A stretch of DNA of 64,000 nucleotides from contig NC_036456.1 of assembly GCF_002775205.1 (NCBI RefSeq), forward strand, positions 25,889,850-25,953,849, read 5' to 3'. The stretch comes from Xiphophorus maculatus (taxonomy: Eukaryota; Chordata; Actinopteri; Cyprinodontiformes; Poeciliidae). Under the pieces are notes generated by a model. That model was not told where the DNA came from, made no database searches, and saw only the letters and a list, made by a program, of their open reading frames with translations. Position numbers and translations under genes: made by a program. Shown one piece after another: positions 37,601 through 47,818 of the stretch. Position 1 is the stretch's first letter; the number at the start of each line of letters is the position of its first letter.

Positions 37601-40600
37601 GGGAGTTTGGTACAGCCTGCTGAAGCGCTCTCCAGCTCATCATGTCTTCAGGATGAAAATACCTCAAATCAACAGTCTTTCTCCACGTCAGTTTCTATTT
37701 TAGGACATAAATGTTGAAATGTTGCCGCCCTAAAAGCAACGGCCTTTTGTGGAGCCATCAGAACCAAGAATGGAGGGATTAGGATTGGGAAAGTTTGAGC
37801 CGGATAATCTGTTAACCTCCTCCCTAAGCTGCTATGGCCGTCTGAAGAAATGCACCAAAAACAACCAATCAGAGCCAAGGGGAGGGTCTTAGCGCTGTCA
37901 GTCAACCTCAAAGCTAGATGTGCTAATGACGGAGAAACAACTTACCGTTAAATGAAAACCATTTATCTACCATCATCAGAGGTTACGCTAACTAGCTGTT
38001 AGCATACCTTTGCTAGCTTACTAACTTTTTTTGAACAATCATGAATAAGTGCAGATTCATCGCCACTTGCCTGGAAATGTTTTTTTTACTTTTTTGAGGT
38101 TTTAGTCTTAAATTCAATTCACAATGGTCTTAAAAAGCCTTAAATTTGAGTTTTTCCAGAAACCCTGTTGGAGAAATGTTCCCTGATTTCAAAACTTTGG
38201 CTCCTAATTCCAATCTCCATTTGACATTCAGGTCAACATCAAAATCCCGAGACATTTTACTACGCTCCTGCAGACGCGTTTCAACATGTCATGGACAGAC
38301 TTGAGAATCTACATAAACATAAGCAAAGCACTGACCTTCATTTTTATTTGTGCAGCACCAACAGTGCCAAGCAGAGCTTTGCCAGATGTTAGTGAAGCTG
38401 TCGATGGCGCCGTCGTCCCAACTATAAAACGTGGCGTTCCTCAGGGCAGCACTCCTCCGTTCTGGATCACCATGACAACCAGCCCTTTAGTATTTCCCAC
38501 CTTTTGTCCCTGGTTCAACATCCCAGGTAAAAAATAAAAAGAAATGGAAACCATTTGGAGGCTTGAAGTAACTCACAATAAGTAACTGCATTAAATTTTT
38601 GTCTCGTAGATTATCTGACAGTCAGTCTGAACGGTTTAAAGGTAACTTATTTTTTCTGCCTAATTTTGATCAAGAAGCAAAATAATTCTTGTTTGTAAAG
38701 TGGAGTCTATAGTTATAGAGGAATACAAAATCTTACCGAACATTTTTTATCTTGTTTCAAGTCAAACATCTTAGTACACTTAAAAAATGACTAATTTATA
38801 AGTAGCTTTCCAGCAAGATATAGTAGCTAGTTTTAAGTCAATAATTCCTCAATATGATGAAAAATTCCACTGGCAGATTATTTCATATGTAACATGGAAA
38901 AAATGTCATGTTATCAGTGAAATAATCTGCCTATGGAACTAGTACTTTTTCTTCAATTTTGAGGAATTATTGACTTAAAGCAAGCTACTATATCTTGCTG
39001 AAAATCTACTTATAAATTAGTTTTGTCTTTTTTTAAGTGTACTGAGATGTTTGCACTAGAAACTAAACCAAAAATACTTGGTAAGAGTTTGTTTTTGCAG
39101 TGTTCAGATATAAAACTATGTTGATTTTTCCATGCAGCAGAAATGTGGTCTGCGATGTAGTGCTGGTGGATACCTAGCAAACCAACACTCTGAGGAGGGA
39201 TTTAAAAGCGTTCTGTTTATGTAAATGTACATTTATTAAATCCCTCAGAATATTTTAGGCGTTTTTTTTTCTATTTGTGCCTTTTCAACCTGTAGAAAAC
39301 CATCAGCCAGGCCTCAAAGTTCTGCACCGTCATGCTAACGGGTTTGCCTGAGAGAAACTACACCCACCAGGACGTCGCTAAGCTAGTGTGGAAACATTTC
39401 CCCAAACAGAATCTGCAGACTCTGTTCTACAACGTGGTGGTTTTACCGCTGCAGAGGAGGGTAACAACATCACATTATAGTTATTTATTAGATTTTAAAA
39501 TCTCCCTGCGTCGTAACTTTTCAGTTTTCTCCCTCTCTGCTCCAGGCCTTTGTGTTTTTCAGCAGCTGGGACGGATGCAGTGATTTTGTCGGAAATCACA
39601 TCATAAATCCAGTTTTTGTTAAAGGCTCCAGGCTCAGTGTTCACCTGGTGTTGGAGGACATGCAGCCCGGATTCAGTGAGGTACGAGTTTATTCCAAACA
39701 CTGAGGGAAATTATCAGCGTTATAATAGTTCTGGGTTTTTCATGACAGTTTTTATTTCTCTGTGACTTTTTGTCTAATTCAGTTAGTTTTTAGAGCATGT
39801 TTCCTAGTTTTCATTAGTTCTTATTAGTTAGATATTTTTTTAGGAGGAGCGATGCAGGTTGATTTATTTGACTGGCACCTGTTGCAATAAGCAGTAAATA
39901 CATTAATTCCAGGATAAATTAAAACAAACAAAATAATTTCCATTTGGATGATTTATTGTTTTTCTCTTCTGTTTCTTTTTCTACTAAAAAATGAAAAATT
40001 GAAGTTTACTGATCTTTGAGAATGTGTTGTCGTCATATCACTTAAAAATGATCTAAAAACGACAATATTACTAATTTATTGTCCAGCAAAATTTATTGTG
40101 ACAGTTATTTTAACTTGTATTTTATAATAAAGATTGATACAATTATCTGATTTAAAAAGAAATATATTAGGTAAAAAAAATTAACTTTAGGTTTTCTTCT
40201 CATCTTCCCCTCAAGTTTTCTGAGGCGCCCCCTGCTGGTCCCAGTTTAAAAAACACTGGTTGAAATCATTCTGCTTTCTCACACTACTTATCAAACATTA
40301 TAGCTGTAACATTTGCAACACAGATAAAGAGCAAAGCTAACTGAGTGGTAACTCTGAGAATATTAATGAAGGTGAAAAATCTAATCAGAGCAAAGGGAAA
40401 AATCTGCAGGACTGTAAAATTAGTTTGCATAGATTTTTGTTTCTCCTGCTTTTACTGATCCCCGTTCATAAAACATAACAACCACTAATGGTTCCATCCA
40501 TGCTTTGTTTGCAGGAGACGATGTACCGATCTGTGATGAAGTGGAGCAACGCTGTGAGTCGTTTTGAACCGATCTGAGAGGAACCAGCAGCAGCAGCAGC

Positions 40601-43600
40601 AGCTTCTAAACCTGCAGCTTTCTGTCTCTGCAGCACGTTTCTCAGCTCCGGCCTCTGGACAAGCGGCTGCTCTGCGTGGAGATCTCTGAACCTACAACTC
40701 ACCTCGTCATGATGGTCATGAAAAAAGTGGCAACCGTTGCTCCTTTCGTCAACTTCCTGCCGCTGGCTAACAGGGTAACGACCCAAACGGCTGCACTAGT
40801 CCCAGTCAGGGCAACTCGTCTCATTTCTGTCATAATATTTGGCACCACTTACAGGATTAATGAAGAACATAAACATTTAAAGAATGCTTGATTTGTTTGC
40901 AGAGACGGAAATTAAGAAACTAGATTTTCTTTATTTCAATTTTAATCTAGTCTGTGGAGGCAGGACAGATTATTTGTACAGCATATTTCAGGAGCAAGGC
41001 AATTCTACGTGCTTTATATGATAAAAAATAAACATATTACACCACTGTGATATAATGAAGCAAAAACAGACTAAAATAATAAAAAAGCAACTCTAAACAG
41101 GCGGGTTTTAGTCTGGATTTAGCAGAACCAGAAGACCTGAGAGGTCTGAAAGGTTGCTATGACGGCAGCAGATCTTTAATGTATTGTTGTGTAAACCGTT
41201 CAGTGATTTATAAACTAACAGTGTTTTAAAGTTTATTCTCGAACTTACAGGGAGCCAGTGTAGGACTTTAGAACTGGGTGATGATCTCTAACTTCCTGGT
41301 TTTAGTCAGAACTCCAGCAGCAGCTTTCTGGATCTGATTGATTTTTTCTAGGCCGACCTGTGAAAAAACACTGTTTCAGTAATTGACTAAAGATAAACGC
41401 ATGGATGAGTTTCTCTGTATCTCACGTAATCCTGGAAATGTTCTTCAGGTGATAGAAGGCCGACTTTGTAACTGTCTTTATGTGGCTCTGAAAGTTCAGG
41501 CCAGAGTTCATCTGCTGTAATAACTGAAGCTGTGCATTGACTCTAGATCTTTCCTCTTTAGGTCCAAAGATAACTTCAGTTTTGGAATTGATTGATTTGT
41601 TCCATTGGTGCTTGAATGGGTTCTAAGTCACCTGATGACATTGTAATGTAGAACAGTACATCATCTGCATACTGTAGTTATGATAGCTAATCTTATTTGT
41701 AATATGAGCCAGTGGGAGCAAGAAGATATTAAATAAGAGGGACACCAGGATTGGACCTTGTGGAACCCCACATGTGAAGAGAATAATTTTTTTCCACTTG
41801 TCTTCTGTCAGATTGTGATTGAAATGGCTGAACCAAGCGGCGTAACAGCAGCTGTTCTCCAAATCTCACTGAACTCACCAGAACACCAACTGTGGTATGT
41901 GTGTGTTTCAGTCGATCTGAGTGAACACAGATGATATTGAGATGGTTCTGATCCATCTCATTTTTTATGTTTTTCCCTCCCAAACAGGAGCAAAGTGAAA
42001 CGTATTGAACCGTGAGTATCGGATGTTTATTTGATGGTCGGGTCATTTATATAAAAGCGAAAACTTCACCAGTTTATTTCTTTGCAGTTTTTTTGTTTTA
42101 CACTAAACTTTTTCTGAGACGCTTGTTTCTGAAGTCATCATTTATAATATGCTCATAGTTTACAGTAAGAAATTCTTACTCTAGTGTTTAATGACTGAAT
42201 GTCCTCAACCCAGTTTGGACCATAGTTGGTGGAAATGAGGTGAAATATAAAATCTTAAGTGAAATTTTAATAATTTATCAACAACTAATGGAAATAAATG
42301 GACAAAGGATAGATATGTAAAGTGTTGGGGACAAAAAGAGGTGTAGGAATTACTTTTACATAGTTTTTAATTTTTCTTAAACCAAAATGAGACCATTAAA
42401 AGAACCATGTTTAAAAATTAACTTGTGCAAAATAAACACACCAAACCTGTTTCTGCTCTTTAAGTTTAAAGAGTCTGAATCGGCGTCTTCGAGACTCAAG
42501 AGAGGCTGTGATAAACCTTGAATCGGACTCATCGATGAAACCAGCTGCTACATCAAAATCCAAACCAGACAAGAGAAACCTTTGTTCAGAACCAGAAACG
42601 CCATCAGAGAATCTTTCTCCAAAGAGGAGGAAGCTGGAGCTGAGTGACCAATCCCAGATACTTTACAATAAAACTGAAGATGAAACAACCCAGAAAAAAC
42701 GTCAGGAAGACCTTCAGGTCCATGTCAGTTCAACTGAAGATCAGACCAAAAACAAAACTAAAGTCCAGAAACCAGAAAGTCTCTCCAAGCTTCTGTCTGA
42801 AGACTTTAAACTTCACCAAACGATGGACTCAATGGAGGATCAACCAGAAACTAACAAAGAAAGCATCGCTGTCGCAACCAGAACCAAACCTCCTAAAGAT
42901 GAAGAAATGGTTCACGAGACACAAAGGTTGAGTTTTCCTGAACAAAGACGAGCTGGAAACATTTCCTATCAGAAAGCGACTGAAGACGATGAAGAGGAGG
43001 AAAGACCAGCAAACGAAACGAGAAAGCTCCCAAAGTCGTCTTTGAAAGTTCTCAGGAATCTGGATGAAGTGAAAGAGGAAGACGATGCGACGGAGGAAGA
43101 GTTGAGGGAAGGTTTATGGAAGGAAAACCTTCAGGATGAGGATGAGGAAAACTCAGGTCTGGATTTCTATCATCAATAATCAATGTTTCCATTGTTTCAC
43201 ATTTCTACAGAAAACTTAATTAATCTGACAAATGACACTGACACGCATCTGAAAAGTGTGGCATGCTTTTGTATTGGCCTCTTTTGAATCAGAGAAACTG
43301 CATCCTTAAAAAATCAATTTATCTAAAATTAAGGCATTTAAAAAAAAAAGCCCTGTTCTCCATTCAATCTAAATGAAACAAGAAAAACTTCCACTTCAGA
43401 AAATGTAAAGACAAAAAGTGACAAGTTAATCTAAAAGTATTCATACTGCAAACCCATAAAATTTACAGTAATGATGAATATATTCTCTTTCTTCTTCGTC
43501 AGTCATCAGTAAACGAAGTGATTTTTCTTCCAGTCTACATTTGTTTCCGTTGACATTTTAATCTTTTACTTGAAAGATAAAACAATGTGGCTCAATTTCT

Positions 43601-44929
43601 GCCAAAAAGTCTGAAAAGGTTTAATTAATTTGACTTACAAGAAGAAAAGTGGACGTTCCCTGACAAGATTAAAAAGCACAAACTTACGATGTTAGAGATG
43701 AGATATTATCTGATGGTGTAAAGTTCGCCATGGCGAGTCTGGACCCTGCAAATATTTTGAGACGGGGAAAAATATTAAAATATATATTAGTTGTAGTATC
43801 ATAAATTCATGCAGTTAATTGTGGACAATTGTAAATTTTTTCTTGCAGATTAAATCTTTGAGGAAACATCCAGTGAAATTCAGTGAATCTAGTTTTCTAA
43901 GTCTCCAGGTTTTGTTTGTAATTAATCGTCGTTTCTGCTCGCCTGCAGCCGGTGAGTTTGTGGAGCCCATATTGGGTTTTTTCTGCTCCATTTGTTCGGT
44001 TTTCTTCCTGGACGAGGACGCAGCCGAGGATTCGCACTGCTGCAGCCGCTCTCACCTCCGCAACCTGCAGGTTCGCTTTAAAACCACAACGGTTTGAAAC
44101 CCTTAAAGATTTCTGTAGAAAATCCTTGTAAGTGCTTCATATTTAAATCTGAAAAAATTGGAGAACGTTATTTACATACACCTGGAGTCGGGTAGTAACT
44201 AGTTACGTTTACTTTTAGACGTATTTCTACTTTTGCTTGAGTGAAATGTCTGGATTTTCTCCCCACTGAATGAAAAACGTGTTTTAACACAGTCAGACAC
44301 ACACCTGCAGTTAAAGTTTCATAAGTTTTTATTGAAAAAACTGATTTGGAAAAATTTCTCTTTTTCCACTTATACAAATTATTGTCATTTTGGTCCTGAA
44401 AATACCAAAATCTCCACTTTATAATTTGGTCTGATGTAATTTTTAAATATTAAATGATTGATAATTTGATCACTTACTCTGGGTATTCTGCCCACCTATG
44501 CACAAAAGATGCATATCGTTTTGTTTTTCTTGCTGTCTGAAGTTAAATCAGACAAAACTCAAATTGTTTTAGGTCAGTTAGAATAAGAACATTTTTTAGA
44601 GATTAAACATTTAATTTGAGCAGGAAGATAATTTACCTTAACATGATTGAAACATTGAATTGTTTCAATGCAATATTTATTGATTCACTGTAAACATAAA
44701 ACAGTCATATTTTAGTTTATTTTATCTCTGTTGAATGCAGAAAATTGCAATATTAACAGAAAAAAAAGGATTAAAAGTTTTTAGTTCATTTGTGTTTTTA
44801 TCTCCACAGTCTGAAAAGTGGCCTAGAAAATGGTTGAACTTTTCTGTGGGATTTTTTTTTTTTACCAAACTCTGATCTCTGCTTCTCTTTGTCTGTCAGA
44901 TTTATTACCAGAAACTTTTACAACATTAA
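27456..44929 (+). CDS. Gene B: znf638-like multi-RRM zinc-finger protein
   Basis: Exons (26): 27456-28690 (ATG at 27473), 29757-29818, 30085-30123, 30225-30452, 31000-31193, 31287-31477, 32282-32364, 33803-34629, 35480-35593, 35685-35719, 36038-36190, 36749-36877, 37228-37266, 37355-37480, 37560-37686, 38356-38526, 38610-38641, 39296-39460, 39546-39680, 40515-40553, 40634-40774, 41812-41894, 41988-42011, 42465-43156, 43949-44070, 44900-44929. From the ATG they give 5199 nt, 1732 residues, fully in frame. Order: N-terminal helical motif, U1-type finger, RS region, basic region, four RRM-like domains, acidic linker, matrin finger. It follows gene A head to tail and converges on gene C. Compared with gene C it lacks the first RRM and the PPFDP exon. 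The true first exon may lie upstream of 27456; a CAG acceptor precedes it. Confidence 0.82.
28772..29162. mobile_element. MITE-like repeat in a gene B intron
   Basis: The left end GCTAATGCTGAAATGATTAATC and the right end GATTAATACTTAAATAATTATTAGTTGCAGCCC-type bases are imperfectly inverted. This is a common fish family ending TAGGGCTGCA. The rest of the intron (29163-29756) is AT-rich with nothing further I can name. Confidence 0.5.
29757..30123 (+). CDS. Gene B exons: second half of the N-terminal finger
   Basis: Exon 29757-29818 (62 nt) reads EWIIHQNISFHIEACILFRK and supplies the HX5H of the finger. Exon 30085-30123 reads YPNWDCRVPLFES, matching [11 protein letters not shown] in gene C. 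The 62-nt length is identical in gene C (63616-63677). Confidence 0.8.
30225..31477 (+). CDS. Gene B exons: arginine-serine region
   Basis: Exons 30225-30452, 31000-31193 and 31287-31477. They carry GSESRSRSRSRSISS, DSRSHRRRFSSGRSKKK and VEQLTKKLLRTSAVQSLMKK, ending in a short helical LAELRKLK segment. RS repeats fit a nuclear, splicing-speckle protein. The (GATCCA)n stretch near 30300 is the coding RS repeat, not a separate satellite. Confidence 0.78.
30508..30925. mobile_element. MITE-like repeat in a gene B intron
   Basis: The ends TTTAAAGATGACTTATTATGC and GCATAATGCATCCATTTAAA are inverted relatives. The interior has a GTTGCTAGGTTAC motif and no ORF. Confidence 0.5.
32282..34629 (+). CDS. 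Gene B exons: basic/acidic region replacing RRM1
   Basis: Exon 32282-32364 (DDAPKEKRMKSLDIQGTSAT) starts DD like the gene C RRM1 exon ([10 protein letters not shown]), but no RRM follows. Exon 33803-34629 (827 nt) is basic at first (VFRRRPTKPVSS; KRRMTTSRRISKAKAL), then Glu/Lys-rich, ending in a KRQKRKKRKTKKKG tract that looks like a nuclear localisation signal. The donor of the small exon (TTT|GTATTT) is weak. Confidence 0.6.
32550..33620. repeat. Intronic segmental tandem duplication
   Basis: About 32550-33010 and 33110-33620 share in order: TTATTAGCAATAG, TTTTGATTTTAGGTGA / TTTTGATTCTAGGTGA, GTGAATATTTGTGCAAAAAA, CTAAATATAGTGACAA-like, and GGCTCCGCCCACTTT. They are diverged direct copies of one intronic repeat, about 550 bp apart. 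Confidence 0.6.
34630..35479. repeat. Dispersed repeat in a gene B intron
   Basis: About 34860-35140 holds a block that includes CATCGAGTCATTAAC, ACTGAGCATGCATGGATGA and CAGTGGAGAGGAAAACCTCC, which I recognise as a common fish interspersed sequence. The remaining stretch is AT-rich. Confidence 0.45.
35480..36877 (+). CDS. Gene B exons: linker and RRM-like domain A
   Basis: Exons 35480-35593, 35685-35719, 36038-36190 and 36749-36877. RRM A reads KVLLITNLPRYFDGCYREDD and VADLLRPFGF, then AFALMPSVKSVQNIV and VFRGSKLSVGV. This is the clearest RRM-type beta-alpha-beta pattern of the block. Between 36191 and 36748, 36480-36560 is a short dispersed repeat shared with 39165-39240 (CAAACCAACACTC; GGAGGGATTTAAAAGC). 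Confidence 0.8.
37228..37686 (+). CDS. Gene B exons: 39-nt connector and RRM-like domain B
   Basis: Exons 37228-37266 (FGFYSFLIKRTHS), 37355-37480 and 37560-37686. RRM B reads SLIFIHNISQSEAGALRETL, YLPLLNK, then VFVEFKDRQEADMLGVWYSL. The lengths 39, 126 and 127 equal those of gene C exactly. Confidence 0.8.
38356..38641 (+). CDS. Gene B exons: inter-RRM linker
   Basis: Exon 38356-38526 (171 nt) ends in the conserved PPFWITMTTSPL and PWFNIPG blocks. Exon 38610-38641 reads DYLTVSLNGLK. The same arrangement occurs in genes A and C. The preceding intron (37687-38355) is filled by a dispersed repeat resembling 9390-9560 and 11000-11170. Confidence 0.75.
38715..39110. mobile_element. MITE with very long inverted repeats in a gene B intron
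   Basis: The left arm (TTATAAGTAGCTTTCCAGCA, AAGTCAATAATTCCTCA) is inverted relative to the right arm (TGAGGAATTATTGACTTAA, TGCTGAAAATCTACTTATAA), with arms over 100 bp. Outer ends are near TCTTACCGAA and TTGGTAAGAG. Diverged half copies lie at 15830-16060, 45360-45490 and 51110-51230. Confidence 0.75.
39296..39680 (+). CDS. Gene B exons: RRM-like domain C
   Basis: Exons 39296-39460 (165 nt) and 39546-39680 (135 nt). They read [30 protein letters not shown], then AFVFFSSWDGCSDFVGNHI and VKGSRLSVHLVL. The AFVFF strand is a good RNP1-like match. Lengths are identical in all three genes. Confidence 0.82.
40515..42011 (+). CDS. Gene B exons: 39-nt connector and RRM-like domain D
   Basis: Exons 40515-40553 (ETMYRSVMKWSNA, 39 nt), 40634-40774 (141 nt), 41812-41894 (83 nt) and 41988-42011 (24 nt). 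RRM D reads [28 protein letters not shown], then IVIEMAEPSGVTAAVLQIS. The 41812 exon is six nt shorter than in genes A and C. Confidence 0.78.
40930..41800. repeat. Dispersed fish repeat in the gene B RRM D intron
   Basis: The sequence TTACAGGGAGCCAGTG, TCTGGATCTGATTGATTTT, TTCTTCAGGTGATAGAAGG, GAACCCCACATGTGA forms one continuous member of a very common teleost interspersed family. It splits RRM D between 40774 and 41812 without touching either splice site. A CAG run at 40589-40603 lies in the preceding intron. Confidence 0.6.
42465..43156 (+). CDS. Gene B exon: acidic linker
   Basis: A 692-nt exon starts LKSLNRRLRDSREAVINLES. It is rich in Lys, Glu and Ser, with a basic KRRKLELSDQSQ patch and an acidic end (EDDEEEERPANE; EEDDATEEELREG). 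It is much shorter than the equivalent in gene C (2978 nt). The donor CAG|GTCTGG at 43156 joins in phase to the finger exon at 43949. Confidence 0.7.
43949..44929 (+). CDS. Gene B exons: C-terminal matrin-type zinc finger and stop
   Basis: Exon 43949-44070 (122 nt) reads AGEFVEPILGFFCSICSVFF and later HCCSRSHLRNLQ (CX2C then HX5H). Exon 44900-44929 ends IYYQKLLQH and TAA. The tail is 9 residues, against 20 in gene C. The 122-nt finger exon length equals that of gene C (45841-45962). Confidence 0.82.
44190..44430 (-). repeat. Dispersed repeat, inverted relative to 23115-23480
   Basis: See the partner: CACACCTGCAGTTAAAGTTTC, TCATAAGTTTTTATTGAAA and TTGGTCCTGAAAATACCAAA are the reverse complement of that block. 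Confidence 0.6.
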
Positions 44930-45701
44930 TCTGAGGAACGATGTGAAGGTAAATCCAATGTTTCATTTTATCAACTCAACATGAATGTAAAGCCATTGGT
45001 TTGTTTTTTGGCTGTAAAGTTTTCCTTCATCTGCTAAGTTAACTGCAGATTAAAGTTTTTCATTTCCTGTCATTTGGGTCCAGATCAGATCAGAACCAAG
45101 TCTGTTCACGCTCCAAAAAGAGCTAAAAATCATTTTTCTCTTTCTGAATTTGAGTAGTTTATAGGTTTTCTAGTAAGGATTGGATGAGAAGTTTCTGTAA
45201 TCAAGTGAACGTATTATTATAAATGTATCTTTTTGTTTAAAATATCAAATAAAACTAAGGATTGTTAGATAAAAAGTCACTTATAAACCACTGCAGTGAA
45301 CATCAGCCTTTTTGTGGATATTTCTTTGGTAGAAAATATTTTAACATTTTTCAGCAAATTATTTACCATAGACTTAAAACAATAAAATTCTAGTTCTACT
45401 AGCAGATTGTCTCAAGTGTGGGAAAAAAATGGGAAAGTTAAAACTAGTAATTTATCTAGAGTTAATTGTTAGTTTGGTCTTTGTTCTAAAATATTTTATT
45501 AAATTTATTGCATTTGCAGGCAGGAAATAAGCTCCACAAAGTTAGCAATTAAAATATGTACAGGAAAATCAATGAGGGCATTTCTTTTATTAATTAAACC
45601 AAACAGGCAAATCCAATAAAAGAAAAAAAAATGTACAAAGTTTAATCATCAGATCTGTTTCATTCATCACTGAAAAACTTTTTCTCCATCGTTATTTATT
45701 T
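44930..45701. other. Gene B / gene C convergent intergenic region
   Basis: About 770 bp that must hold both 3' UTRs. A half copy of the 38715 MITE family (TCTAGTTCTACTAGCAGATTG) lies near 45360-45490. No ORF. Confidence 0.55.
45248..45253 (+). promoter_or_regulatory. Candidate polyadenylation signal for gene B
   Basis: AATAAA about 320 nt after the gene B stop. On the opposite strand, AATAAA reads at 45495-45500 and 45504-45509 are candidates for gene C, about 195-205 nt past its stop. The two 3' ends would then be within about 250 bp of each other. Confidence 0.45.
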
Positions 45702-47818
45702 TCAGTCAGAAATCCAACCCTGGGAATTTTCTGAAGGTTCCTGCTGGAGCTCCTGGTAATGTCTCTGAAACGAGGAAGAGAAAAGCGTCAACGCCAGGCG
45801 GTCGGCGCGCTAACATCACGTTTTCTACGTCTGCTTTTACCTGCAGGTTGTCGTAGTGGGTCCTGCTGCAGCAGTGCAGGTCTTTATCAGCGCCTTCGTT
45901 GAGGTAGAAAACCGAGCAAAGGTTACAGAAATACGCCAGTTTCTGGACCGTGAACTCCTGACCTGAATCAGCAAAAAAAGAACATAAAAAAACATTAAAA
46001 TTTTCAAAAAGAAAGCCCACAGACTATCATTTATGCTAACTGGAGGTGGTTTTTGGCTTTTCCAAAGAGCTCATGTGCTAAAAAGACATTTCCACCGTCA
46101 GTTGGGGTTAAACCCACCAACATGCCAGTAGCTCCACTCTGAGCAGAGGAAACAAACATCTGGATGAGAAACCGTTCTCACCTCGAGGGCGTTCCGGGTC
46201 AAATGGCGGCAGATTGACGTTGGCAGCAACAGTTGGAGACTGGGATCGAGTTCTCTTTGCTGCAGGTCCGACCGGCTCGCTCCGCTGTCTGCCAGCTTCT
46301 GCAGAAGAAGAAGAAATTAAAATCCTGATGCTCAAAAGTCTGCTACCTTACGCTGGCAGTCTGCATTTCTCAAACATGAACGCATGTAGGAAACTTCTCG
46401 TCTAACTTTGAGGAACAAAAACTGTTTGGAAAATTTTTTGTTTCATAAATGCTGGAAATATTTAACATACAGTACAGAGTAATTAATTTGCACCTTTACT
46501 TTTTATAAAGTAAAGGTAATTTAAATGGCAATTTTGTTTTGAGATCAAGCCTGCAGCAATAAATCACCTATAAAGTTTATTGATCTTTTAGAGTGTGTTC
46601 TTTGCCGTTACCTTTATATTACTAGAAGATGGTCTAAAACAACAATAATGTTTATTGCAATAACTGCTGGGATTATTTAGCAACATTATTTATCGTGACA
46701 GGACTAGTTCAGACGCCATAATAACTTTTATAGGCTTTGGTTTAATTATATTGAATATTAAAAAAATTGTTCCTTGGAGTTAAAAAGCTGTAGTTGAGTA
46801 GAAAACGATCAAAACGACATTATTATAATTTATCAGCCAGTAAAACATGTTTGGTGTTGTAGTGTGGTAACTCATGTCATGTTTCTCTGATGCAAATTTA
46901 TTTTTATAATTCCATTTTTTTCATGGAAATGTTGGATTTTTCACCTTTTGTTTGAGCCAAGCTGGACTCCTTCTCTTCTTCTTCTTCTTCTGGCTCAGCG
47001 CTGACCGTTTGACCTCTGGCGGACCTTCTCACTTTAAAAGAAAAGAAAACATTCAGTGATTTTTCTGGATGTGTGTCCATTTCTCTCAGTTTAAACGTCT
47101 CGTCGGTACCAGGAGTCGTCTTCGCTTTCTTTCTGGGTCGGCCTCTGGTTCTGGGAGCTTTTACTTCCTTTATTTCTTCTTCTGCTGTTCCAATGTTCAC
47201 AGTCTCATCTGAAACAACAAATCAAAGCTTCAACCTGGCAGCAGCAGTAAGCCTGATTATCTGCCAATTACAATAACTAACATAATAAAATATAAGCTAA
47301 CCTTCGTTTTAATTACACAGATCAATAAGTAATAATAAATCCAATTAATTCGTGTTAAGGTAAAACACATTCCTGCTCAAATTTAATGCTTAAATGTACA
47401 AAAAACAACAAAAAAAATCTAAAATTTTTTTCACATTTTCTGGCATTTAGAAAATAGAGACAATTCTAACAGACTTTTTAAAAATAGTCTGCCTCTTTAG
47501 ATGTATGAAAATATCAGAATAAAAGCCTAAATCTGTAAAATGTTATTTACTTCTGAAACCAAACATTAGACTGAACCTAATTACAAAACTGCAGTTTGAA
47601 TATCAAAGAACTTTCCACATTTTGAGAAAAATTGATTGAAATTCAATCATTTTCAATTATTTCCATCCAAACCCAGTAAACAAACGATCTGTGGTTGAAA
47701 ACTGACATAAACCTGGAAACATTCAGACAAACCAACCTGTGCCGCCTTCATGTTTACACTCAGCAGATTCTGGGGTTTTGTCTGGTTTAATCTCCGTTTC
47801 ATTTCCATCCAACAAAAC
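45702..47818 (-). CDS. Gene C exons: end of linker, AT-hook, matrin-type finger, stop
   Basis: Exons 47737-47818, 47110-47210, 46944-47031, 46182-46298, 45841-45962 and 45702-45764. Exon 47110 encodes [13 protein letters not shown], a good AT-hook core. Exon 46182 ends [13 protein letters not shown]. Exon 45841 (122 nt) has [20 protein letters not shown] and [12 protein letters not shown], the matrin finger. The last exon reads [20 protein letters not shown] then TGA. Confidence 0.84.

Larger units (their letters stand above)
42012..44899. other. Introns at the 3' end of gene B
   Basis: The gaps 42012-42464, 43157-43948 and 44071-44899 are AT-rich and show no ORF, RNA gene or sharp-ended repeat other than the dispersed repeat noted at 44190-44430. 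The PPFDP exon present in genes A and C would belong in 43157-43948; I looked for it and did not find it. Confidence 0.5.

Noticed and set aside
40589..40603. CAG trinucleotide run
   Set aside because: Only about five units, in an intron; nothing notable.
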